Assembly: GCF_001435295.1 (NCBI RefSeq)
Contig: NZ_CM003594.1
Location: forward strand, 1,178,001-1,242,000
Length of the DNA stretch: 64,000 bases
Origin: Psychrobacter sp. P11F6
Lineage (GTDB): Bacteria; Pseudomonadota; Gammaproteobacteria; Pseudomonadales; Moraxellaceae
Direction: 5' to 3'
Below, piece by piece: positions 36,942-45,863 of the stretch; position 1 is the stretch's first letter, and each line of letters begins with the position of its first letter. The position numbers were made by a program, and so were the translations under genes. Below the pieces are notes generated by a model. It made no database searches. It had not been told where the DNA came from and saw only the letters and a list, made by a program, of their open reading frames with translations.

Positions 36942-38167
36942 TAGTGACCTCCGGTAACGCGTTCTGGTGGCTGTTTACACTTCTCAATAGAGGTATAAAT
37001 TGGCATCAGTAAGAAAAACAAGAAATACAAGACAGTGAAGATACGAGCCATCAATGTTGCTGTTGGTGTCGTTGGCGTCGCGCCTAAGTAACCTAAAACT
37101 AAGAAACTAATCGCAAACACGGTTAAAGCAATTTTAGATAAAATGCCTTTATAACGTATAGAGCGTACAGGCGATCTGTCTAGCCATGGTATCAAGAATA
37201 GTACGGCAATCGCACCACCCATCGCAATCACACCACCCAACTTGTCAGGAACCGCACGTAAAATGGCATAGAATGGCGTGTAATACCATACTGGTGCAAT
37301 GTGTGCTGGTGTTTTCAATGAATTCGCTGTCTCAAAGTTTGGTGGCTCAAGGAAGAATCCACCGCCTTCTGGGAAGAAGAATACCACTGCAAAGAACAAG
37401 ATAAAGAAGACCACGATACCAATCATATCATGCACTGTGTAGTACGGATGGAATTCAATACCATCTAACGGCACACCATTTTTATCTTTTAGCTTCTTGA
37501 TATCAATACCATCAGGGTTGTTCGAACCCACATGGTGTAGCGCTACAATATGCATGAATACTAAGCCCACAAGTACGAGCGGGATAGCAACCACATGTAG
37601 AGCAAAGAAGCGGTTTAGGGTGATACCTGAGATAATATAGTCACCACGTACCCATTCTGCAAGCCCATCACCAATCACAGGTAGAGCAGCAGGAAGGTTC
37701 AAGATAACCTGTGCACCCCAAAATGACATGTTGCCCCAAGGAAGTAGGTAACCGAAGAAACCTTCTGCCATCAATGCTAAGTAAATACCCATACCGATGA
37801 GCCAAATAAGCTCACGTGGTTTCTGGTATGAACCATATAGCAGTGCTCTGAACATATGCAGATAGACGACCACAAAGAACGCAGATGCGCCAGTTGAGTG
37901 CATATAACGGATGAGCCAACCACCTTTGACATCGCGCATGATGTATTCAACAGACGCAAATGCCCCTTCGGCACTTGGGTTGTACATCATGGTTAGCCAA
38001 ATACCTGTTACCAATTGGTTAACCAATACCACCATTGATAACACGCCAAAAAAGTACCAAAAGTTAAAGTTTTTTGGTGCATAGTACTTTGACATATGGT
38101 ATTCATAGGTTTCGGTCGCTGGAAAGCGTGCGTCCACCCAATGCATTAACTTTTTACCCATGCTCAT
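36941..38167 (-). CDS. petB: Cytochrome b of the bc1 complex
   Basis: About 408 residues, the quinol-oxidising membrane subunit. Two His pairs that hold the b hemes lie in HSTGASAFFVVVYLHM and RFFALHVVAIPLVLVGLVFMHI. The Qo-site PEW-type loop appears as PFYAILRAVPDK. About eight membrane spans. I prefer ATG 38167, just after the petA stop, because GGAGG lies 6 bases before it; ATG 38182 would overlap petA by 14 bases. It is translationally linked to petA and petC and transcribed with them. Confidence 0.95.
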   Translation of the reverse strand: MSMGKKLMHWVDARFPATETYEYHMSKYYAPKNFNFWYFFGVLSMVVLVNQLVTGIWLTMMYNPSAEGAFASVEYIMRDVKGGWLIRYMHSTGASAFFVVVYLHMFRALLYGSYQKPRELIWLIGMGIYLALMAEGFFGYLLPWGNMSFWGAQVILNLPAALPVIGDGLAEWVRGDYIISGITLNRFFALHVVAIPLVLVGLVFMHIVALHHVGSNNPDGIDIKKLKDKNGVPLDGIEFHPYYTVHDMIGIVVFFILFFAVVFFFPEGGGFFLEPPNFETANSLKTPAHIAPVWYYTPFYAILRAVPDKLGGVIAMGGAIAVLFLIPWLDRSPVRSIRYKGILSKIALTVFAISFLVLGYLGATPTTPTATLMARIFTVLYFLFFLLMPIYTSIEKCKQPPERVTGGH

Positions 38168-38168
38168 A

Positions 38169-38753
38169 TTAAGCCTCCCCAATCGTCAAGATGGTACCAT
38201 CCATGTTGTAATCTGGGACAGGTAAGTTAAGCGGTGCAGGAACGCCACTATAAACGCGACCCGCCAAGTCATATTTAGACCCGTGGCATGGGCAGAAAAA
38301 TCCGCCATACCAATCATTACCACCCAAGTCAGCCGCGCCAACATCAGGACGGTAGTTTGGTGCACAACCTAAATGTGTACAGACGCCTTCTACTACCAAT
38401 ACTTCTGGCGAGATAGAGCGTTCTGGATTTTTACAGTATTCAGGTTGTAATGATGCATCAGATTCAGGGTCAGACAGTAAAGGTTTTACTGACGCTAAAG
38501 TCGCTAGCATGTCTTCTGTGCGTTTGACCACAAAAATGGGTTTACCGCGATATTTGACAACGATCATCTGTCCTGCTTCGATAGAACCAATATCTTGGGT
38601 CACTGCAGCCCCTGCAGCCTCAGCTTTAGCGCTTGGGTACCAAGAACGGACAAAAGGTGTTGCCACAGCAGCTACCCCAGCTGCACCAATCGCGGCAGTC
38701 GAGGCAATAAGAACTCTACGGCGTTGTACGTTAACGCCTTCGGCTTGGCTCAT
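38169..38753 (-). CDS. petA: Ubiquinol-cytochrome c reductase Rieske iron-sulfur subunit
   Basis: A 194-residue protein. RRRVLIASTAAIGAAGVAA near the N-terminus is a twin-arginine-type anchor. The 2Fe-2S cluster is held by CTHLGC and CPCHGS, separated by the usual ~20 residues with WYGGFF before the second box. The insert with NPERSISPEVLVVEG is usual for proteobacterial Rieske proteins. It takes electrons from quinol at cytochrome b. It is the first gene of petABC, with GGAGG before the ATG. Confidence 0.95.
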   Translation of the reverse strand: MSQAEGVNVQRRRVLIASTAAIGAAGVAAVATPFVRSWYPSAKAEAAGAAVTQDIGSIEAGQMIVVKYRGKPIFVVKRTEDMLATLASVKPLLSDPESDASLQPEYCKNPERSISPEVLVVEGVCTHLGCAPNYRPDVGAADLGGNDWYGGFFCPCHGSKYDLAGRVYSGVPAPLNLPVPDYNMDGTILTIGEA

Positions 38754-39125
38754 TAATACTTCCTCCAGGTGAATGAAATGGGATTATCCCACACTGGGTT
38801 TGTGGCTTAGAAAATGTACAATATCAAGCCACTTTGGCTGTGCCTAATTTTGCTAATTGTTGCTATTCTAAGCTATTTCGGTGATAAAATAAATTATTGC
38901 GTTAAAAATAAAGCAACCTTGATAGAACATACTCTAAGGTTGAATAGGAGAATTGATGCAAAATAGCTGCATTATCAATGTCTCACATAGATTTTTTGGC
39001 AAGGATTATAAGCGTGATGACCTTATAATTAATAAGGATATTTTGCAATAGCGAATGATACTCGAAATTAAGGTAATGTTCACTAACTTTCAGTACCTAA
39101 CTACTATGTAAGTAGTCGTAAACCA
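38754..39125. other. Intergenic region upstream of petABC
   Basis: AT-rich and without a credible ORF. It should contain the petA promoter reading leftwards and ends at the uup terminator. No defined operator recognised. Confidence 0.45.
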
Positions 39126-39161
39126 ATAATCACCGCTTTATAAGAACAAAACGGTGATTAT
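39126..39161 (-). terminator. Intrinsic terminator of uup
   Basis: ATAATCACCG / CGGTGATTAT, a 10-bp stem with a 16-base loop, T-rich on both sides, about 45 bases after the uup stop. Confidence 0.75.
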
Positions 39162-39207
39162 TTTATTACTTTTTATGTTTTATAAAACATGGCTTTATTC
39201 GCTAACG

Positions 39208-41151
39208 TTAGCTCTCAAGCTCACTCCAACGCTCAAGCTTACTCATCATCTCATCTTCAATCGTCAGTAGGCGCTCACTGGCAGCAGTCGCTGCATTAAC
39301 GTCAGTGGTGAACCATGAGCCATCTGCTAATTTCTCTTGCAATTGGGCTTGTTCAGCTTCTAATGCAGCGATTTCTTTTGGTAAATTGTCCAGTTCACGC
39401 TGTTCATTGAAGTTGAGCTTTTTGGCAGCTTTGTTAGGTTTTGCTGCGGTTGTCTTATTGGTAACTTTACTGGCAGTATTTGCATTATTGGCTGGTGCTC
39501 TAGCCGCGTGTGCGGCTTGCTCACGGTTTTTTTGTACCAAATACTCTTGATAACCACCGACATACTCTTTGACGATACCTTTGCCGTCTTCATCTTGGTC
39601 AAATACCCAAGTAGAAGTAACGACATTGTCCATAAATGAGCGGTCATGGCTGATTAGCAAAATCGTACCGCCAAAGCTGGCGACTGACTCTTCTAGTAGC
39701 TCAAGTGTCGCCATATCCAAGTCGTTGGTTGGCTCATCGAGTACCAGAATGTTGGCAGGCTTTAATAGCTGCTTGGCAAGTAGTACGCGGTTACGCTCAC
39801 CACCTGATAGTGCTTTGACAGGGGTACGCGCGCGCTCTGGGGCAAATAAGAAATCTTGTAGATAGCTCATGATGTGCGTCTTGCGACCGCCCACTTCTAC
39901 GAAGTCTGAGCCTTCAGAGACGTTTTGCGCCACACTGGCTTCAAGGTCTAACTGATCGCGCAACTGGTCGAAGAAAGCGATTTTTAAGTTAGTGCCTAAT
40001 TCAACACTACCAGTCTTTGTGACTTCGTCATCAGACATATCCAGTAGGGCTTTAATCAGTGTGGTTTTGCCCGCACCGTTGGGTCCGACAATACCGATTT
40101 TATCGCCGCGCATAATAGTGGTCGTAAAGTTATCAACCAATACATTGCCATCATACTCAAGATGTAAGTTTTTGACTTTACAGACCAGCTTACCGCTTTT
40201 CTCGCCTTGACCCATGGTGATGTTGACATTGCCGACTTGCTCACGGCGATCGCTACGCTCTTCACGCAGGGCTTTTAGCTCACGGACACGGCCTTCGTTA
40301 CGGGTACGGCGGGCTTTGATACCTTGACGAATCCAAACTTCTTCTTGCGCCAGTTTTTTATCAAAGTTGGCGTTGTTTTTTTCTTCAGCCAATAACTGTA
40401 GTTCTTTTAGTTCTTGATAGCGGGCATAGCCACCTTCGCCTTGAGTGACGTCATAGCTGGTCAATTGACCACGATCTAGCTCAATGATGCGCGTCGATAG
40501 TTTATTGACGAATGCTCTATCATGGGTGACAAACAACAATGTTAGACCTTGCCAATCCAATAAAAAGCGCTCTAGCCATTCAATACTATCAACGTCTAAA
40601 TGGTTGGTTGGTTCATCGAGCAGCAGTACATCAGGTTTGGTGACCAATGAGCGTGCTAGTAGTACACGGCGCTTACGACCACCTGATAATGAAGATAAAT
40701 CATCATCTGGATCCAGCCCCATGGTTTTGATCAGGCGGGTGGCTTCCCGTTCTAAATCCCAACCGTGTACCGCATCGATATCATGCTGTAAATCGGCCAT
40801 ACGCTCACAAGCATCCATGTCGCCATTGGCACATAAATCTGTTTGGGCATTGTAGTTGATAAGCAGCTCAGCCGTACGGCTGCTACCACCCATAACGATG
40901 TCTAGGATACGTCCGCTTGTCTCGGGAACGTCTTGTTCTAGCATCGCCACGCGCACGCTGCTATTGATAATGACTTCGCCGCTATCAGGTTGTAAGGTGC
41001 CGTTAATTAGCTTAAATAAGGTGGATTTGCCTTCGCCATTACGGCCAATTAAACAGACACGTTCACCTGCCTCAATAGCAAAATCAATGCCATCAAGAAC
41101 AGGAGCGACGCCAAAAGCAAGGTGGATATCTTTTAAATGTATCAGAGCCAT
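39208..41151 (-). CDS. uup: ABC-F family ATPase Uup
   Basis: About 647 residues in the ABC-F layout: two ABC domains with no membrane spans. ABC1 has Walker A GRNGEGKST and signature LSGGRKRR; ABC2 has GPNGAGKTT and LSGGERNRVLLAKQL. A charged linker (KKLAQEEVWIRQGIKARRTRNEGRVRE) joins them, and a C-terminal coiled coil (~560-640, LPKEIAALEAEQAQLQEKL) distinguishes Uup from other ABC-F proteins. Uup acts on ribosomes or branched DNA and lowers transposon precise excision. I chose ATG 41151 (MALIHLKDIHLAFG), the conserved family start; an upstream ATG would add 15 non-conserved residues. Confidence 0.92.
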   Translation of the reverse strand: MALIHLKDIHLAFGVAPVLDGIDFAIEAGERVCLIGRNGEGKSTLFKLINGTLQPDSGEVIINSSVRVAMLEQDVPETSGRILDIVMGGSSRTAELLINYNAQTDLCANGDMDACERMADLQHDIDAVHGWDLEREATRLIKTMGLDPDDDLSSLSGGRKRRVLLARSLVTKPDVLLLDEPTNHLDVDSIEWLERFLLDWQGLTLLFVTHDRAFVNKLSTRIIELDRGQLTSYDVTQGEGGYARYQELKELQLLAEEKNNANFDKKLAQEEVWIRQGIKARRTRNEGRVRELKALREERSDRREQVGNVNITMGQGEKSGKLVCKVKNLHLEYDGNVLVDNFTTTIMRGDKIGIVGPNGAGKTTLIKALLDMSDDEVTKTGSVELGTNLKIAFFDQLRDQLDLEASVAQNVSEGSDFVEVGGRKTHIMSYLQDFLFAPERARTPVKALSGGERNRVLLAKQLLKPANILVLDEPTNDLDMATLELLEESVASFGGTILLISHDRSFMDNVVTSTWVFDQDEDGKGIVKEYVGGYQEYLVQKNREQAAHAARAPANNANTASKVTNKTTAAKPNKAAKKLNFNEQRELDNLPKEIAALEAEQAQLQEKLADGSWFTTDVNAATAASERLLTIEDEMMSKLERWSELES

Positions 41152-41392
41152 AGAATATCTTAAGCTTATATAATAGTGAGGTAGGGGTTGCTGCAAAATT
41201 GCGAGCAGTATAACATGCCATCACGTGACTGTAGTGAGCGTAAATGATTTTATCCGCACTATTTATGGCTTTTATTAACGGCTGCTATTTTATAAAGAGC
41301 ATCGTCGTCTAATTGCTACTTTGTATCGGTCATCGAGCCATTTTATTAATGAATCCTACCAGTCTTATGTTTATGATAATTCAGAGAAAAAT

Positions 41393-41665
41393 ATGAATCA
41401 ATTTAATCCTCAAGATAAGGCTCAGAACGAGGCTTTAGCTGTGCACACGGACTTACAAACGCAACAAGTCATTGATTTACAGATGAGTATGGCGCATCTA
41501 GAGATGACAGTAGAGCGACTCGATGAGGTGATTGCGCGGCAAGATAAAGATATTCAGACATTACAACGACAGTTGCAGCTGATTTATAAACAAGTGGATA
41601 GTCAGGATCCTGAAGGCGGCATTGCGCCTTTTGATGTAATGGCAGAAAGACCCCCTCATTATTAA
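41393..41665 (+). CDS. slyX: SlyX-like coiled-coil protein
   Basis: About 90 residues. The coiled coil MSMAHLEMTVERLDEVIARQ, then DIQTLQRQLQLIYKQV, and the C-terminal APFD...RPPHY signature match SlyX, a small cytoplasmic protein of unknown function. An in-frame ATG at 41321 would add 24 residues without similarity. I prefer 41393 from family length, although its ribosome-binding site (GAGA) is weak. Confidence 0.82.
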   Translation: MNQFNPQDKAQNEALAVHTDLQTQQVIDLQMSMAHLEMTVERLDEVIARQDKDIQTLQRQLQLIYKQVDSQDPEGGIAPFDVMAERPPHY

Positions 41666-41728
41666 TATCTACAAAAACTAAATGGTTGAAAATTTATAAC
41701 TATTATATCCGCATTGTGAGATACAGAT

Positions 41729-41871
41729 ACTGTTCAGTCATAATCAGGAAATAATGTGTTTTTGCAGTTGTTTTAATGTTCGAAAATCATTACTATCCTC
41801 CACCTCGGATGCTGCTTGCTTATTAAAATTAAGTAAAGTAGTAAAACAATGCGGACGTTTGGAGATACATA
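41729..41871 (+). promoter_or_regulatory. Upstream region of FadL paralog 1, duplicated before paralog 2
   Basis: Shares with 43503-43671 the block ACTGTTCAGTCATAATCAGG/ACTGTCCAGTCATATTCGGG followed by AAATAA. It also shares the leader AAGTAGTAAAACAA...GGACGTTTGGAGATACA ending in the ribosome-binding site GGAG. The duplication therefore included the promoter and untranslated leader. No -35/-10 pair was fixed. Confidence 0.6.
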
Positions 41872-43266
41872 ATGCGCGCAAATTTTCATTTGAAAACTCT
41901 CACAGTAGCTGTCGCTGCTCTTTCTATTGCTAGCGTTGCTAGTGCTGCTGGTCTTGATCGTTCAGGTCAAGATATCACTGCATTCTTACAAGATGGCACC
42001 TACGCCGAATCTGTTTATACTTATATCGATGCCGATGTGAGTGGTAAAGACTTGTCAGGCAATAAGCTCAATGATATCGCAGAGTCTTATGATTTTTTCC
42101 GTTATGGTGTAAAAGCAGATATTAACGACACGTTTAGCATCGGTATTTTATATGATGAGCCCTTTGGTGCCGCTGCTGATTATAACGGTCAAAACGATTT
42201 CGTCACTGACAGTGATCGTGACGCTATCATTCAAGATTTTACAAAAATTCCTAATGTTACCGAAGCTTATGTCGATAACGTATTGATACCGCAATTGCAA
42301 GGAGCGCTGGCGCCAGGTAATCCAGGTGGTTTGACAGCTGATCAATTAAAAGAGGCGCAGGGTAAGCTAATTGGTCTTGAAGCCGCTAAAGGTCTAGCAG
42401 CAGTAGCGGGCGAAGCGACACAAGTAGAAGTACGTACTGAGAGTATTACTGGTATTCTTGGTGCTAAATTTGGTGCTAATAAAGAGTTTCAAGCTTATGG
42501 TGGTCCAGTGGCTCAGCGCGTAAAGGCAGATGTAAAATTGCGCGGTGATGCATACAGTTCAGCCAAGGGTTATACCACTCACATCAGTAATGACCAAGAC
42601 TATGGCTGGATCGCTGGTATGGCTTATAGCAAGCCTGAAATTGCACTTAAGGCTGCTTTGACGTATCGCTCTGAAATCAAGCATAATGCAAAAGCTTTTG
42701 AGACTTTTCCAATTGCTACGGCTGCAGGTGCTACCGCTGGTCTAGCGTTGCCGACTACCAGACATTCTGATATTGAAATCAACACGCCAGAATCAGTCAA
42801 CTTTGATTTCCAGACGGGTATCAATCCTACCATGCTAGCTACTGCGAAAGTCCGTTGGGTGCCTTGGAGTGATTTTGCTATCGTACCGTCACTATACAAT
42901 GATGTCAGTAAAGTATCGACAAAAGATGATGAAGGCTTGGCATTAGTTAGTTACGATGAAGATCAATGGCAAGTTGAGCTAGGTCTCGCTAAGCGCATGA
43001 CGCCAGCATTAGCAGTAACAGGCACTGTCGGTTGGGATAGTGGTGCTGGTAACCCTGTAACCTCGCTAGGTCCTATCGAAGGCTACTACAGTGCTGGTTT
43101 GGGTGCCAAGTACAATGTGACTGAAAACTGGGCAGTATCAGCTGGCGGTAAATATCTATGGTTCGGTGATGCTAAAGGCCAAATTCCGACTAAAGCCGTG
43201 GTTAGTAACTTTGAAGACAACGATGGTTTTGCACTTGGCGTGAAGCTTTCTTACCAAGCAAACTAA
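41872..43266 (+). CDS. FadL/OmpP1/TodX-type outer-membrane protein, paralog 1
   Basis: A 464-residue protein with a signal peptide (~1-25, AVAALSIASVASA, cleavage before AGLDRSG). Long beta-rich repeats and the FadL-type phrase LYDEPFGAAADYNG (~94-107) follow. The C-terminus carries EGYYSAGLGAKYNVTENWAVSAGGKYLWFGDA and ends in LSYQAN, an outer-membrane strand. FadL-type barrels let long-chain fatty acids and other hydrophobic compounds cross the outer membrane. It is about 60% or more identical by eye to the next gene over most of its length. The region between residues ~115 and 190 differs strongly between the two. Confidence 0.85.
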   Translation: MRANFHLKTLTVAVAALSIASVASAAGLDRSGQDITAFLQDGTYAESVYTYIDADVSGKDLSGNKLNDIAESYDFFRYGVKADINDTFSIGILYDEPFGAAADYNGQNDFVTDSDRDAIIQDFTKIPNVTEAYVDNVLIPQLQGALAPGNPGGLTADQLKEAQGKLIGLEAAKGLAAVAGEATQVEVRTESITGILGAKFGANKEFQAYGGPVAQRVKADVKLRGDAYSSAKGYTTHISNDQDYGWIAGMAYSKPEIALKAALTYRSEIKHNAKAFETFPIATAAGATAGLALPTTRHSDIEINTPESVNFDFQTGINPTMLATAKVRWVPWSDFAIVPSLYNDVSKVSTKDDEGLALVSYDEDQWQVELGLAKRMTPALAVTGTVGWDSGAGNPVTSLGPIEGYYSAGLGAKYNVTENWAVSAGGKYLWFGDAKGQIPTKAVVSNFEDNDGFALGVKLSYQAN

Positions 43267-43311
43267 TGTGATGTGTCATTTGCTAAGTTATAAATCCATA
43301 GTCTAGATAAT

Positions 43312-43341
43312 AAAAAGCGATCCTGATTGGGTCGCTTTTTT
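43312..43341 (+). terminator. Intrinsic terminator of FadL paralog 1
   Basis: AAAAAGCGA / TCGCTTTTT hairpin with inner CC/GG pair and a T run, 45 bases after the stop codon. An almost identical hairpin follows paralog 2. Confidence 0.9.
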
Positions 43342-43502
43342 ATGCCAGCGTGTTTAAGTTTAATAAAAGATTAGAGTATTTTAGGATTATTAAGTTACAA
43401 CAGATAGGGATCTGACTGCTATCTCTAAAAAATACTGATAGTAATTTAAAAAATATCAGAATGAAAAACTAGATATTAGTCTTGTACGTGTATCTTATTT
43501 GT

Positions 43503-43671
43503 ACTGTCCAGTCATATTCGGGAAATAAAGCACTTTAATTGTTGTTTTAGTGTCAAAAAGGCATTAGTATTCATCTCAGGACACGACTTTTATAATCATA
43601 AAGTTATGCGCAGCAATGCTAAATATTGATTATTTAAGTAGTAAAACAACAAGGACGTTTGGAGATACACA
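43503..43671 (+). promoter_or_regulatory. Upstream region of FadL paralog 2
   Basis: Counterpart of 41729-41871 (shared ACTGTCCAGTCATATTCGGG block and identical GGACGTTTGGAGATACA leader). It has about 26 extra bases between the two shared blocks, so regulation may differ in detail. Confidence 0.55.
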
Positions 43672-45168
43672 ATGCGCAATACTTTTCATTTAAAAACCCT
43701 TGCAGTAGCGATTGCCGCTTTTTCTGTAGCTAGCGTAACCAGTGCTGCTGGTCTTGACCGTTCAGGTCAGGATGTCACAGCCTTCCTCCAAGATGGCACC
43801 TATGCTGAAGCTGTTTACACCTATATCGATGCTGATGTTAGTGGTTATGATAGCGCCAATAACGTTCCTACGAATAACACCTATGTTAGAGGTGATAAGA
43901 CTGGCGATATCGCTGAGTATTATGACTTCTTTCGTTATGGCGTAAAAACAGATATCAATGAAACCTTTAGTGTTGGTGTCTTATATGATGAGCCCTTTGG
44001 CGCAGCAGCGAAATATACTGGTGATAACAATTTTGTGTCGAAAGGCGATATTAATGCCTCAATAACTCAGTTAACGGGTGGCCAGTTTGACGCCAACACT
44101 CTTGGCCCTGCAATTCAAGGTTTGACACAGCAGGCTCAAGCAGCAGGTGCGGAAGCGCAACGACTTGGACAATTAGCTGCAACAGCTACAGACCCTCAAG
44201 TCGCACAAGGTCTTGCACAACAAGCTCAAGCTCAAGCAGCAGCAGCGCAAGGTTTTGTGAATCAGGCCACTGGTCTCGGTACAGCAAATGCGATAGCACA
44301 AGCAGAAGCAGCTAATGCAGGAGAAGGCACTAACGTTGAAGTACGTAGTAATAGTCTGACAGCCATTCTTGGCGCAAAATTTGGTGCCAATAAAGAGTTT
44401 CAAGTATACGGTGGTCCAGTCGCTCAGCGTATTGAGTCTGAAGTGAAATTACGAGGTTTGGCTTATGGTCCTGCTACTGGCTATACCTCACGTAACAGCC
44501 CTGATATGGATTATGGTTATATAGCCGGTATTGCTTATAGCAAACCTGAAATTGCCTTAAAAGCAGCACTGACCTATCGCTCTGAAATTGATCACAACAT
44601 GAAAGTGGCTGAAACCTATCCTTTAGCTGGCGTTATAGCTGGTGATCCAGCTGCAGCCAATCGCACTAGTAATATGGAAATTACTACTCCTAAATCCGTA
44701 AACTTTGATTTTCAAACCGGTATTAACCCAACGACGTTAGCAACTGCAAAAGTGCGCTGGGTACCTTGGGGTGACTTTAAGATTACGCCGCCACTATATA
44801 ATGAGGTTAGTAAAAGATCTTATGGACCTGATGGTTTGAACTTGGTTGAGTACGAAGAGGATCAATGGCAAGTAGAGCTTGGTCTAGCCAAGCGTGTTGC
44901 GCCAGCACTTGCAATTAGTGGTACCGTTGGTTGGGATAGTGGTGCTGGTAACCCTGTCACTTCGTTAGGTCCTATCGAAGGCTATTACAGTGCTGGTTTG
45001 GGTGCAAAGTATAACGTGACAGAAAACTGGGCGGTATCAGCAGGTGGCAAATACCTATGGTTTGGCGATGCCCAAGGTGTGTTGCCAAGTGACAAAATTG
45101 TTGGTGACTTTCAAGACAATGATGGATACATATTCGGTGTAAAATTGTCTTACCAAGACACTAAATAA
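43672..45168 (+). CDS. FadL/OmpP1/TodX-type outer-membrane protein, paralog 2 with Ala/Gln-rich insert
   Basis: A 498-residue tandem paralog of the preceding protein with the same signal peptide pattern, LYDEPFGAAAKYTG, and a near-identical C-terminal third (GTVGWDSGAGNPVTSLGPIE, then KYNVTENWAVSAGGKYLWFGDA). It differs in residues ~130-215. There, in place of paralog 1's shorter loop, it has a helical-looking Ala/Gln-rich run (LTQQAQAAGAEAQRLGQLAA, AQGLAQQAQAQAAAAQGF). In FadL this region would face the outside or form the plug/extracellular helices, so a different ligand or phage exposure is plausible. The shared leader and terminator point to a recent whole-unit duplication. Confidence 0.85.
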   Translation: MRNTFHLKTLAVAIAAFSVASVTSAAGLDRSGQDVTAFLQDGTYAEAVYTYIDADVSGYDSANNVPTNNTYVRGDKTGDIAEYYDFFRYGVKTDINETFSVGVLYDEPFGAAAKYTGDNNFVSKGDINASITQLTGGQFDANTLGPAIQGLTQQAQAAGAEAQRLGQLAATATDPQVAQGLAQQAQAQAAAAQGFVNQATGLGTANAIAQAEAANAGEGTNVEVRSNSLTAILGAKFGANKEFQVYGGPVAQRIESEVKLRGLAYGPATGYTSRNSPDMDYGYIAGIAYSKPEIALKAALTYRSEIDHNMKVAETYPLAGVIAGDPAAANRTSNMEITTPKSVNFDFQTGINPTTLATAKVRWVPWGDFKITPPLYNEVSKRSYGPDGLNLVEYEEDQWQVELGLAKRVAPALAISGTVGWDSGAGNPVTSLGPIEGYYSAGLGAKYNVTENWAVSAGGKYLWFGDAQGVLPSDKIVGDFQDNDGYIFGVKLSYQDTK

Positions 45169-45195
45169 TACGCATATTTTGCCGTATTAATACAT

Positions 45196-45227
45196 AAAAA
45201 AAGCGATCCGTGATGGGTCGCTTTTTT
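45196..45227 (+). terminator. Intrinsic terminator of FadL paralog 2
   Basis: AAAAAAAGCGA / TCGCTTTTTT hairpin and T run, nearly identical to the one after paralog 1. Confidence 0.9.
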
Positions 45228-45807
45228 ATCGGTGTTCGAAATAGAAATTGATATAAAAGAACATTAAATCAACGACTTTAAAGTGTGCATAAAGGTTTTT
45301 AGCAAAATAATAAATTTATTTGACAGCTTTTTTTAGACGATGTCTAAGACGGCAGTGATTTGTTTCTTGCCCGCAATTAAACGATATTTGCCTCAAACAT
45401 AAGCCACAAAATCATTGAGTTATTACGATCATAAGTATATTTCAGCTGAAATATACGCTTCTTGAAACACACTTAAATCCAAGACTCATTGACCTCTCAG
45501 CGCTAATAGATATCATAACTGCCATATCTCTAACTTTTTAGCCTCGCTGAGGTAGTTCTGCTTATCCATTTATCTTTGATATTTGAGGTGCATTATAAAT
45601 TTATTCAGTAGTATATCTTACACTAACAAGTTAGATGATTAATGACATAGCATAAGTGGCTACAAGCGTGATGATTGAGTGAAAAGTTAACACCTGAATT
45701 ATGAAATGTTATAGCGCTATTAGCTAAGTATGAGATCTCTAATAGAAATAACCATAGCTTACTTATGTACCAATGTCCTAGGTATTATATTTAATAGTCA
45801 TCAATAC
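45228..45807. other. Long intergenic region between FadL paralog 2 and putP
   Basis: About 580 AT-rich bases, no credible ORF on either strand, no repeat matching the MITE-like family. CATAGC-type words recur but form no clear hairpin. Both neighbours converge on it, so it needs no promoter. Nothing assignable was seen. Confidence 0.4.
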
Positions 45808-45839
45808 AAAAACCTCGCCAATAATGGCGAGGTTTTTTT
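45808..45839. terminator. Strong terminator downstream of putP
   Basis: AAAAACCTCGCC / GGCGAGGTTTTTTT perfect hairpin with a 6-base loop, 25 bases after the putP stop on the minus strand; symmetric A/T runs allow use in both directions. Confidence 0.92.
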
Positions 45840-45863
45840 ATAGTGATAATTATATCGATAAGC

